Below, one piece after another: positions 37,970 to 46,837 of a stretch of 64,000 nt of DNA. The notes under the pieces were generated by a model. The model saw nothing but the letters and a program-made list of their open reading frames with translations. It made no database searches and had not been told where the DNA came from. Numbering within the stretch: the first letter of the stretch is position 1; each line of letters starts with the position of its first letter. The stretch lies in assembly GCA_040954595.2 (NCBI GenBank), contig JBECUI020000027.1, positions 62,001 through 126,000 of the forward strand. Reading direction: 5' to 3'. This stretch comes from Balanoglossus misakiensis (Eukaryota > Hemichordata). The position numbers and the translations under genes are program-made.

Positions 37970-38617
37970 TCAAAAATAGACCTCCCCGTGGATCCGATCA
38001 GCAGGGATGTTTTGATTTCTTAAAATATCGTAGACTTCATAAATCATATCACAGTTACCACAAAGATAGACCAAGGTTTCTGGAGCCACTCTATTGTTCT
38101 TGAGCCAATCGGTTACCCGACCGGAAAAATCCCCTCCCGCCTCTCGACTCACACAGGAAACGAGCCGGGAAGGATCAAAAAAATCATGTTCATAGTTCTC
38201 TCTCCGATAACGCACACCGTGAACCAAACGGTAATTTAAATTCGGGTAGCTACCGACAAAGCAGCGAAAGGGGCTGATTCCCGTACCTGTAGCCAAAAAA
38301 AGGAAAGGGTGTGAACGTTCTTCCAGAAGAAAAAATCCGAAAGGACCTTCAATACTAACTTCTTCCCCCATTTTCAACCTTCTTAATTGGGGAGAAAGGC
38401 GGCCATGGGGAATCTCTTTGATCAGAACTTCCAGGTAGTCTTCATCCACGGGAGAGTAAACAGAATACTCTCGTTGGTCTATACCCGGTAAAGGCCCCAG
38501 ATGGATGTACTGTCCTGGTTTGAAGTCAAAGTTCCCACGGTTAAAACGAAGGACATAAGCACTTTCGCATAGATTCCGTAGTCCTATAAATTTATGGTTT
38601 TTCTTGTAACTAATCAC
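37970..38617 (-). CDS. Ferredoxin/flavodoxin--NAD(P)H reductase-like flavoprotein
   Basis: A 215-residue two-domain FNR-fold flavoprotein. The FAD site is REYSVYSP, the NAD(P)-binding loop FLATGTGISPFRCF, and the C-terminal LCGNCDMIYEVYDILR is typical of the family. There is no fused ferredoxin domain, so it probably passes electrons to a separate ferredoxin or flavodoxin. The start is GTG at 38617 with AAGG ahead. It leads the operon into miaB, mtaB and dusA, whose products need low-potential electrons or NADPH, suggesting it may feed them. Confidence 0.8.
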   Translation of the reverse strand: MISYKKNHKFIGLRNLCESAYVLRFNRGNFDFKPGQYIHLGPLPGIDQREYSVYSPVDEDYLEVLIKEIPHGRLSPQLRRLKMGEEVSIEGPFGFFLLEERSHPFLFLATGTGISPFRCFVGSYPNLNYRLVHGVRYRRENYEHDFFDPSRLVSCVSREAGGDFSGRVTDWLKNNRVAPETLVYLCGNCDMIYEVYDILRNQNIPADRIHGEVYF

Positions 38618-38784
38618 CTTCTATACCTTGGCGATGCATTCAGATTCAAATCTAAGTTCCATGGGAACAGTCTGAATTATATTTCCTGTTGAATCAACGT
38701 TCTGATGCGGCCTTAAGGTAGTACATGGAACAAAGTCGATACTTAAGGTAAAGTTTGCTTACTTCTTCTGCTTTAAGGATACTT

Positions 38785-39675
38785 ATGCTCCCTAACCTTA
38801 GGAAACCAGAATGGCTCAAGATCCAACTTAATACCACCGAAGACACCCTTGCCGTGCGGAGGGACATCCGTGAAAAAGGTCTCCACACAGTCTGCGAAGA
38901 GGCCCGCTGCCCTAATCTCCATGAATGCTGGAGCCACCATCGAACGGCCACGTTTATGATTCTTGGAGATACCTGTACCCGCCGCTGCCGCTTCTGTGCC
39001 GTCAAGACCGGCTTGCCCCTCCCCCCTGACAAGGATGAGCCCCGGAGGGTGGCGGCTTCTGTTATCAAACTCGGTATTACCCATGTGGTTATTACCATGG
39101 TGGACAGAGATGATCTGGAGGATGGCGGGGCCCGCTATTTAGCGGCCACAGGAAGGGCCATAAAGGCCCAAGACCCCCAGGTAAAGGTGGAATACCTCTC
39201 TTCGGATATGATGGGAATGCGGAAGTCCATTGCCGTCCTGATCGCATCATCTCCGGATATTCTCGGGCACAATCTGGAAACTGTTCGGCGCCTCACCCCT
39301 CAGATCCGTTCTAGAAGTACCTACGATAGATCTTTGGGCTTTTTGTTCACCGCCAGAGAACTTGATCCTCTAAGCATAACAAAAAGCGGTCTGATGCTCG
39401 GATTGGGGGAAACACAGGAAGAGATATTGGAAACGTTGCAAGATTTAAGGAATGTGGATTGCAATATGGTCAATTTGGGCCAGTATTTACAGCCTAGCCG
39501 ACGCCACATCCCAGTACAGAAATATTGGCATCCGGAAGAATTTCAGGAACTTAAAGAAAGCGCCCTGGCCATGGGTTTTCTGCATGTGGAAGCTGGACCT
39601 TTGGTAAGATCAAGCTATCATGCTGGAGATCAGCTATCTAAGTTATTAGAAAAAAGAAGGGCCATGAAAAGCTAA
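38785..39675 (+). CDS. lipA: Lipoyl synthase
   Basis: Radical SAM enzyme inserting two sulfurs into octanoyl groups to make lipoyl cofactors. The auxiliary cluster motif CEEARCPNLHEC, the radical SAM motif CTRRCRFC and the C-terminal RSSYHAGD are all diagnostic. ATG at 38785 (MLPNLRKPEWLKIQL) has AAGGA at 5 bases; the frame extends to a TTG at 38755. 296 residues is normal. It stands alone, divergent from the oxidoreductase operon; no lipB or lplA is next to it here. Confidence 0.95.
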   Translation: MLPNLRKPEWLKIQLNTTEDTLAVRRDIREKGLHTVCEEARCPNLHECWSHHRTATFMILGDTCTRRCRFCAVKTGLPLPPDKDEPRRVAASVIKLGITHVVITMVDRDDLEDGGARYLAATGRAIKAQDPQVKVEYLSSDMMGMRKSIAVLIASSPDILGHNLETVRRLTPQIRSRSTYDRSLGFLFTARELDPLSITKSGLMLGLGETQEEILETLQDLRNVDCNMVNLGQYLQPSRRHIPVQKYWHPEEFQELKESALAMGFLHVEAGPLVRSSYHAGDQLSKLLEKRRAMKS

Positions 39676-39756
39676 GTTCTCAAGGTTTCCATGGCCTTCT
39701 CTAAGTTCAGAGAGAACTCCCCTTGTAAAGTGGTCAGGCAAGTATCAGAAGACCCA

Positions 39757-40590
39757 CTACCCTTTTACGGCTCCCATGGTCAAGCCTTTTATGAAGTAGC
39801 GTTGGAAGAAGAGAAAGACCAGCAAAGTTGGTAAACTCGCAATAAGTGACAAAGCCCCCTGCACCCCCCAGGCCACCGAGTATTGCCCCCTGAGATTGAC
39901 AATTCCTATCATGATAGTGCGCTTTATATCAGACTGGGTAAAAATTAATGGCCACAGGAAGTCATTCCAAATCCAGGTAAATTGCAACACCGCAAGAACA
40001 GCTACAGCCGGAAGACTTAGAGGCAGAGCCACTTGTAAAAGCACTTGGATCTCGTTGGAACCTTCTACAATAGCCGCCTCGCGCAGGGCATTAGGTACGG
40101 CCGCAAAAAAATTACGCATTAAAAGGGTGCAGATGGGGATGCCAAGGGCTGTATGAACAATAAAAATGGGCCACAAGGTGTTTATTAGATTGATGGTGTT
40201 AAACAAGCGGAACAGAGGAACCAGGATAACCTGCGGGGGAAAAAACATCCCCGCAACAATGGTGAGAAACAAAAATTTGCTGCCGGAGAAGGGAAGTTTT
40301 GCAAAAACATAACCCGCCAGAATTCCCAGGATAATGGAAGACAACGTTGAGGGCAGGGTTACGGTGAGAGTATTGAGGAAGTAACGGTGTACCGCCGGAT
40401 TGGACAAGACTTCAACATAATTACCCCAAAAAAACTTCCTAGGGATCGACCATAGATTTCCAAAGGTGATTTCACGAGTAGTTTTGACAGAAGAAAACAG
40501 GACCCCTATGGTTGGGGCCAAAAACAGCACTGCCAAAAAGCAAAGAACTACAAAAATGATTAGATTCCGGAAAGTTAGAAATTTTTTCAT
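39757..40590 (-). CDS. ABC transporter permease, CUT1 sugar type (MalG-like)
   Basis: Second permease of a CUT1-type importer, 277 residues with about six hydrophobic segments and the conserved cytoplasmic loop EAAIVEGSNEIQVLLQVALP (EAA motif). The ATG at 40590 sits just after the stop of the partner permease with GGA at 7 bases; the open frame reaches 40614. No ATPase gene is in this cluster, so a shared MsmK/UgpC-type ATPase encoded elsewhere must serve it. Confidence 0.9.
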   Translation of the reverse strand: MKKFLTFRNLIIFVVLCFLAVLFLAPTIGVLFSSVKTTREITFGNLWSIPRKFFWGNYVEVLSNPAVHRYFLNTLTVTLPSTLSSIILGILAGYVFAKLPFSGSKFLFLTIVAGMFFPPQVILVPLFRLFNTINLINTLWPIFIVHTALGIPICTLLMRNFFAAVPNALREAAIVEGSNEIQVLLQVALPLSLPAVAVLAVLQFTWIWNDFLWPLIFTQSDIKRTIMIGIVNLRGQYSVAWGVQGALSLIASLPTLLVFLFFQRYFIKGLTMGAVKG

Positions 40591-40594
40591 TAAA

Positions 40595-41491
40595 TCATCC
40601 GTATATATCATCAATCTTTTTCAGTTGACGAAAATAGACTCCGATTACGGTTATAGCGATTAGAAAGAGCACTATAGAAATGGAGCTTCCGTAGCCCATG
40701 TAATATTTTTTGAAGCTCTCGTTATACATATGCATAGGAAGGGTGTCAGAACTATTGAATGGCCCACCACCAGTCATTATGTAGAGGATGTCAAAACCCT
40801 TAAGAGAATTGATAAGCGACAAAGCTACCGCCACCACCGTTGCAGGTGTTAGAAGAGGAAGAACAACAAGCCAATTGCGCTGCCATGTCCCGGTACCCTC
40901 AATGGCGCAAACCTCAAGAAGATCTTTGGGTATTGAGGTTAATCCTGCCAGGAATATTACCATGGACAATCCGGTTTGTTGCCACGACCAAGCCAGAATG
41001 ACCGATCCAAGAGCCGTATTAGGCCTGGCAAGCCAAGCAAAGTCAAAATCCTTATTGCTAAGAACCGAGATAAGAGAGTTGAGCAGTCCCCAGTCTGGGT
41101 GATAAATCCAGATCCATATCTGTCCAACAACTATGGCACTCAGACAAATAGGTAGATAGAAAATTGACTTGAATGGTTTGGTGAAACGCTGTTTGCTATC
41201 CATGAGCAAGGCAAGAAGGAGCCCAAGGAGGGTTGGTAAGAATAATGCCGAGGCCATCCAGAGAGCCGTGTTGATGGCAGCATTGTAAAAAAGCCTATCG
41301 GTGTAAATTCGCTTGAAATTATCAAAGCCGACAAAGTCATAATTGGGATTGAAACCGTTCCAGTTGGTAAAGGCATAGTAAAAAGAGCTAAGCAGCGGCC
41401 ACACAACAATAATCGAAAAAATTACCAACGGTGGAGCCAACAGCACAATGCGCCAGAAACGATTTTCCTTCTGTATAGAGTGACCCATCAT
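40595..41491 (-). CDS. ABC transporter permease, CUT1 sugar type (MalF/UgpA-like)
   Basis: First permease of the importer, about 298 residues with six hydrophobic segments and the EAA-type loop LLEVCAIEGTGTWQRNWLVV. The N-terminus is MMGHSIQKENRFW; AGGAG ahead fits the second ATG (41488) slightly better. It is followed immediately by the MalG-like partner and preceded by the broken binding-protein gene. Confidence 0.9.
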   Translation of the reverse strand: MMGHSIQKENRFWRIVLLAPPLVIFSIIVVWPLLSSFYYAFTNWNGFNPNYDFVGFDNFKRIYTDRLFYNAAINTALWMASALFLPTLLGLLLALLMDSKQRFTKPFKSIFYLPICLSAIVVGQIWIWIYHPDWGLLNSLISVLSNKDFDFAWLARPNTALGSVILAWSWQQTGLSMVIFLAGLTSIPKDLLEVCAIEGTGTWQRNWLVVLPLLTPATVVAVALSLINSLKGFDILYIMTGGGPFNSSDTLPMHMYNESFKKYYMGYGSSISIVLFLIAITVIGVYFRQLKKIDDIYG

Positions 41492-41558
41492 GGCTCCTGA
41501 TTACAAGAATTCTCAATATACCCGCCGTTATAAGCGGCGGGTAACTGTTTCCAAAGCT

Positions 41559-42839
41559 CTATTCTTCAAATGCAGCAATGGCATCCAAACTAACCTGTCT
41601 GAGGATAGCATCAAGTCTGCTTGGATCATCCATGAATTCAGAGAACATTGACAAGCCCACTTCGGCCACAGGAGGGGGGGTGGCCAAATCATAGTTAAAG
41701 GCAAAAACGTCAGCAGCCGCAACAGTGGCAGCAGCCTTCTGCATAATCACGTTGTAGCTGGAAGGGGCTATATTGACATTGGCCGACAAGGCACCCTGGG
41801 CATTCACCCATGCTGACTGCACTTCGGGATCAGAAACCATGAAGCTCAGGAATTCCTCTGCTCCCTTCAGGTTTTGAACATTCGATGAAATTACCAAACC
41901 ATCTACGGGCCCACAACCGCCTGAGGGATGGCACTGTTTATCGTGGGGAATTCAAAAAAGTCGTAATCTTCTCCGGCAACCAGGTCAACACTGTTCCAAT
42001 AACCAGTAATCCATGTCCCCATCAGGGTCATGGCGGCCTCACCCCGAGCCACCTTGTCCGCAGCATCGGTCCAGCTGTCCGCATTGGCATTGGGAGCGAA
42101 ATAACCAGCATCGATCATATTCTTCCAAACCGTCATAGCCTCTCTGACTTCGGGATCCGCATAGGAAGCCTTTCCTTCCATGAGTTCGGCCCGGTATGCA
42201 GGACCGGCACTACGAAGCAGCAGGTAATCAAACCAAAACTGTGCTGGCCAGCGATCCTTGGAACCAAGAGCAATGGGAATAACACCCCTTGCCTTCAGTT
42301 TTTCACAAAGATCCACAAAACCCTCTCTATCTTTGGGGAATTCAGAGATTCCAGCCTCTGCCATAACCTTGGTGTTATAAAACATACCCGCATAGTGGTA
42401 GTTAAAGGGAACAAGATAGCGAGATCCGTTGTACATGGTAGCACTGTCCGCTACGGATTTGGCAATCACATTGTCAAGTCCTGCTTTTTCCCACATAGCG
42501 TCAATTGTATGTAAGCCCCCTGCGTCTACAACAAATTGAGTACGAGCTCCAGCCCAATAGCTGAAAATGTCTGGAAGACTACCGCCAGCCGCCCGCACCA
42601 GGATATCGGTTTTAAAAATCTTCATGACCAACAGGACTATTAACCAGCGCAGTACCAGTCTTCTCAGTAAATTTGGCAACTTGCTCGTCAAAGGCCTTCA
42701 GTCCTAATTCTCCAGTAAAGTAATGGCTTATGGTTACTTCCTTACTTCCTCGACCTTGGCAGTTGAATAAGATAAAAGCTGACAAAACTACTGTTAATAA
42801 AGCAATAATCGCAGGTATGCGTTTTTTTGATGATAGCAT
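41559..42839 (-). pseudogene. Extracellular sugar-binding lipoprotein of the CUT1 importer, two frameshifts
   Basis: Three consecutive frames make one normal binding protein of about 426 residues. The first (42839-42612) has a lipoprotein signal ending ILFNCQG and EVTISHYFTGELGLKAFDEQ; the second (to 41903) has FKTDILVRAAGGSLPDIFSYW and later IPLVGEDYDF-like segments; the third (41897-41559) has LVISSNVQNLKGAEEFLSFM. The first shift is one extra T in a T5 run near 42609; the second is one missing base in a GGGCCC stretch near 41908. The outer parts share the same frame. Either the gene is newly inactivated or these are sequencing errors; both indels are in or beside short homopolymers. AGGAGG precedes the ATG. 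Confidence 0.8.
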
Positions 42840-43016
42840 AACTTCCTTAACCTCCTGAAAAATCTATGTTTGTCTATTCCTCATGTTTGTTTATATCAAA
42901 CAAAACAATCAACTATCTTTAAGAAAATCACTATTCAGCAAGAATGTCAATAGGACTATTGCATATTTTAGATTTAAGTCTTATAATCTTCTAAAATATT
43001 GAAAAATATTTTTTTC

Positions 43017-43047
43017 GTTGTATAATGGTTTATTTAAGTTGTATAAT
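43017..43047 (+). promoter_or_regulatory. Direct repeats with -10-like hexamers ahead of the IclR gene
   Basis: GTTGTATAAT occurs at 43017-43026 and again at 43038-43047, 21 bases (two helix turns) apart, each ending in a perfect TATAAT. They lie between the divergent binding-protein and IclR genes. They may be tandem promoters, or repeats bound by the IclR protein to control both directions. Confidence 0.4.
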
Positions 43048-43086
43048 TTTGCACTACTAGAAATGGTGCTTGCAGGAGGGACCATT

Positions 43087-43839
43087 TTGAGGCTGTTGAA
43101 ATCCTTATCGCGAGGTTTGCTTACCCTTGATTACATGCGTGAGGCACAAAGACCCATCCGTTTAACCGACTTGGCCAGGTATTTGGGAGTGGAAAAGTCC
43201 AATGCTTTGCATATTGCAAAGACTCTTGTCATGTCGGGCTATGCAGTTCAAGATGTCAGTCGCCACTATTTACTGACCGAAAAGGCTTTACCAAGGCTCG
43301 AAGACCAATCCCTTAGTCAAATTATTGCCGCAAAGGAGCATTACCATCCGGCCCTCAAGGATTTGGTATGCGAAACCCAAGAATGTGCCCATATGGCAGT
43401 TCTTGTGCATGATCGCGTTTGGTATATAGACAAAATCGACAGTGAACTTCCTCTAAAGGTTGATCATCCCATCGGCTCACTGTATCCCTTGCACTGCACG
43501 GCTCTTGGCAAGGCATTCCTGACTTTTGGGAAAGCAAAGATCAATGGAGAACTGAAGCGCTACACTCCTTTGACTATTACAAAACACGAAGATTTAAAAA
43601 AGGAAATTGCCGTTACCCTAGCACGTGGCTTTGCTATCGATAACGAGGAGTATGCCGAGGGTGTTCGCTGTGCGGCCCGCCCCGTGTATGGAAAGGATGG
43701 GGAAATGATTATTGCTATGGGGGTTTCCGGACCCTCAGTCCGTATAGATAACTTGCGTCTCCAGCAGTTGGGCGAAACCGTCGGTAGGATTCTCTCCCGC
43801 CATGTCATGCTGGCAACCGAAAGAGAAGACTTGTCATGA
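43087..43839 (+). CDS. IclR-family transcriptional regulator
   Basis: 250-residue regulator with an N-terminal winged helix (RPIRLTDLARYLGVEKSNAL) and a C-terminal effector domain (YPLHCTALGKAFLTF, and GFAIDNEEYAEGVRCAARPV, both hallmarks of IclR). The open frame begins at 43018, but the TTG at 43087 is preceded by GGAGG at 8 bases and yields the family length. It begins the catabolic operon and is divergent from the importer, so it most likely controls both. Its stop overlaps the next ATG. Confidence 0.9.
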   Translation: MRLLKSLSRGLLTLDYMREAQRPIRLTDLARYLGVEKSNALHIAKTLVMSGYAVQDVSRHYLLTEKALPRLEDQSLSQIIAAKEHYHPALKDLVCETQECAHMAVLVHDRVWYIDKIDSELPLKVDHPIGSLYPLHCTALGKAFLTFGKAKINGELKRYTPLTITKHEDLKKEIAVTLARGFAIDNEEYAEGVRCAARPVYGKDGEMIIAMGVSGPSVRIDNLRLQQLGETVGRILSRHVMLATEREDLS

Positions 43840-44942
43840 AAACTTCAACTTTAAAGGTGGCTTTTATTGGAACCGGTCGCATTTCAGACCTACACGCTCT
43901 TGAATACATCGCCAATCCCAAGAGTCATATTGCCATACTCTGTGATCAAAATCAGGAAGCAGCAAAGAGCAAGGCTCAAACCTGGGGTTTGAAGGATTTC
44001 GAGATAGAAAGTGATTACCGTAAGGTTCTGCTTCGCAAAGACATCGATCTTGTCGAGATACTGTTACCGCATCATTTGCATAAAGCCGCAGCCCTGGCAG
44101 CCATTGAGGCAGGGAAAGCCGTCTCCCTGCAAAAACCCCTAGGTACAAATCTTGCTGAGGCAGAAGAGCTGCTCGGGGCGGTAAGGAAATCAAACTGCCC
44201 TTTCAGGGTTTTTGAGAACTTCATTTTCTATCCCCCGATTATGAAAGCCAGAGAGCTTCTTGAAGAAGGGGTCATAGGCGAACTTATGTCTATTCGCATC
44301 AAATCTAACCCAGGCTACAGCAAGACAGCCTGGAAGGTCCCTCCAGCATCCACTGCCTGGCGCCAGAACAGAAAAAGTTCTGGAGGAGGACCACTTGTTT
44401 TTGATGATGGCCACCATAAATTTGCCCTTGCCTGGTATTTTATGGGTAGCCCTGAGGAAGTGCATGCCTTTATTGGCCACACGGACCTGGGCGAGGGCCT
44501 GTATATGGATGCCCCATCCCAGATTAGCTTTCGTTTCCCTGGCCAGCGCATTGGTAATCTGGAGATTGTCTATTCTCCTGAGCTGGAGGTCCTGGGTAAT
44601 TACTATCCTCAGGATGATCGAGTGGAATTGACCGGCACAAAAGGGGTGCTTTGCATCAATGGCGGACATGGCCAATTAGCCGCTACCGCCCCCCTGCAAC
44701 TATACCGAGGAGCCAGGCTCAAGGAATACCACAACATCTCCACAGGTTGGCAGCATAGCTTCATTAATGCGACACGCCATTTCATTGATGCGCTTGAAAG
44801 CGGCTCAGAAGCCATGCTGACGGCTGAAAACGCCTGGGAAATTTTACGTTTTGCCCTGGCCGCTGAGCGTTCGGCGCATAGGGAACAAAGAGTTTTTTTG
44901 AATGAGATATCAACAAACTCTGCAGAAAAGGTGAACGAATGA
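43836..44942 (+). CDS. Gfo/Idh/MocA-family oxidoreductase
   Basis: NAD(P)-dependent dehydrogenase of sugars, inositols or their acids, 368 residues. The N-terminal Rossmann domain starts VAFIGTGRISDLHALEYI. The usual catalytic EKP motif reads QKP here (AVSLQKPLGTNLAEAEELL), so the conserved Glu is replaced by Gln while the active Lys remains. The C-terminal domain has GGGPLVFDDGHHKFALAWYF with the catalytic-type His. The ATG overlaps the IclR stop by four bases, and its own stop overlaps the following ATG. Substrate unknown; the operon suggests a sugar acid or polyol. Confidence 0.9.
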   Translation: MKTSTLKVAFIGTGRISDLHALEYIANPKSHIAILCDQNQEAAKSKAQTWGLKDFEIESDYRKVLLRKDIDLVEILLPHHLHKAAALAAIEAGKAVSLQKPLGTNLAEAEELLGAVRKSNCPFRVFENFIFYPPIMKARELLEEGVIGELMSIRIKSNPGYSKTAWKVPPASTAWRQNRKSSGGGPLVFDDGHHKFALAWYFMGSPEEVHAFIGHTDLGEGLYMDAPSQISFRFPGQRIGNLEIVYSPELEVLGNYYPQDDRVELTGTKGVLCINGGHGQLAATAPLQLYRGARLKEYHNISTGWQHSFINATRHFIDALESGSEAMLTAENAWEILRFALAAERSAHREQRVFLNEISTNSAEKVNE

Positions 44943-46815
44943 AAGCTATTGAACTCCGCAGCGATGTGATACAGAAAAGGGCATGCCAAATAGTAAAACA
45001 AGGAGGACTGGAGCCCTGGATTGAATCATTAGAGAATAACGGACTGCTTGATATGCCCCTTGTCGAGGCCCTGGTGTTGGGACTGCTGCGGCAGGGCATA
45101 CGCAAGTATTTGGTAATTTTTGGTCATGGATCCACCGCCCTTGGCGAGGTGCTGCGCATTTATTCCAAGGAAAAATTGATTAAGTGTTTTTCTTTTCGTA
45201 ATGAAATCTCCATGGCCCACGCCGCGACCTCCCTTCGCTGGGTATTCGACGAACCGGTTGCCCTGGTCACTTCGATTGGTCCCGGTGCTCTGCAGGCCAT
45301 GTCCGCCTCCCTGGCAGCCAGTTCAAACGGCATCGGGGTTTATCACATTTATGGCGACGAGACAAGCGGCGGCGAAGGCTACAATATGCAGCAGATACCC
45401 AAGCCGGAGCAGGGACTGTTTGGCCAACTGACAGCAATAATGGGCCGGAGTTATACGCTCCACACCCCCATTGCCCTGAGAGAAGCCATGCGGCAGGGGG
45501 CAGCAACGGTGTTTCATCCGAGTCATGCCACTCCCTTCTTCATCAACCTTCCTCTCAACACACAGTGGGAATGTGTGCGGATACGTTTGGCCACCCTGCC
45601 TCAAAGACCAAAACAGGCCCCCCTTGTTACCGTCTGTGAGGATCGTTTTGACCAAGCGATCAAGCGTATAAAAGCTCATAAAAAATAGCCATAAAAATCG
45701 GCCGGGGAGCGGGGGGATGTGCTGCTGAGCTTAGAGAGTTGGTTGAGAAATCGGGAGCTGTGGCGGTACTGAGTCCTGGTTCCACTGGAGCCCTGGCAGA
45801 TGCTCACAAGCAAAACATGCATGTTGGTGGTTCTAAAGGATCCATCAGCGGTAATTTCGCCATGGACAATGCGGAATTATTGATTGTCATAGGCTCCCGA
45901 GCCGTTTGCCAGAGTGATTGTTCTGGCATCGGCTGGCCCAGGGTCTCTGAGGTTATTAACATCAACACCGATCTTATAGATGCCCATCACTACCACAACA
46001 CAACAGCGCTTGTCGGTGATGCCAAAGAAACCCTGAAGCGCCTTGTTCAAGGTCTTGACGAACTTCGCGAGCAGTCCACAGATTGGTTGAAGGCCTGTGC
46101 TGAGGCCAAAGACAAATGGCAAAATCTCCTACGGGAACGCAGCACTGGAAGGGGAAAGTTGGATGTTGTATGGGGACGTGAGGTACTCACCCAACCCCAG
46201 GCCATTCATGTTGTGGCGGAATTCTGCAAACAACAGGAAGCGCTTAAGTTCTTTGATGCCGGGGACGTGCAGGCTAACGGATTTCAGATTGTTACGGATG
46301 ACAAGCTCGGAACGACCTTTACAGAATCGGGGGCTTCTTACATGGGTTTTGCCGTTTCGGCCCTGACGGCTTTGGGTATTGCCGATAGGAAATGCTATGG
46401 GGTGGCCTTTACTGGTGACGGATCTTTCATGATGAATCCTCAGGTCCTAATCGACGGTGTAGAACACGGTGCCCATGCCACCATTGCTCTTTTTGACAAT
46501 AGGCGTATGGGAGCCATCAGTGCCTTGCAGCTAGCCCAGTTCGGCTTTGATTTTCAAACCAACGATCATGTTGATATTGACTATGTCAAGTTGGCCAGTG
46601 CCGTGTCGGGTGTTAAAGCTTTATTTGGTGGTTATGACCGCCAAAGTCTTATCTCGGCTCTGAAGGAGGCAAAAGCGTATAAGGGAATCAGCCTCATACA
46701 TATTCCGGTTTATTTTGGTAAGGATCCCACGGGTAGTATGGGGGCGTATGGACAATGGAATGTCGGAAACTGGAGTGCTGCGGTCCAGGAGAAATATCTG
46801 CAATCAAGAATCTGA
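44939..46815 (+). pseudogene. ThDP-dependent enzyme of the acetolactate synthase/IolD group, split by a frameshift
   Basis: Two frames together make one protein of about 625 residues. The first (44939-45688) holds the pyrimidine-binding domain with the ThDP glutamate in FSFRNEISMAHAA and LVTSIGPGALQAM. The second continues from IKIGRGAGGCAAELRELVEK (about 45690) through the middle domain to the cofactor-binding part VAFTGDGSFMMNPQV and DNRRMGAISAL. The break is in an A6 run before TAG at 45686; one more A, or a -1 shift, restores the frame (KKIAIKIGRGAG). The closest functional idea is ring cleavage or decarboxylation as in IolD, but the exact reaction is unknown. Sequencing error, recent mutation or slippage are all possible. 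Confidence 0.8.
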
Positions 46816-46837
46816 TTTATATTAAGGGATAAAAACA

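Noticed and set aside
45680-45700. Programmed -1 ribosomal frameshift in the ThDP enzyme gene
   Set aside because: The A6 run before TAG would allow it, but the run is not a full slippery heptamer for tandem slippage, no stimulatory structure is evident, and single-base homopolymer shifts also occur in the neighbouring binding-protein gene. Error or mutation is simpler.
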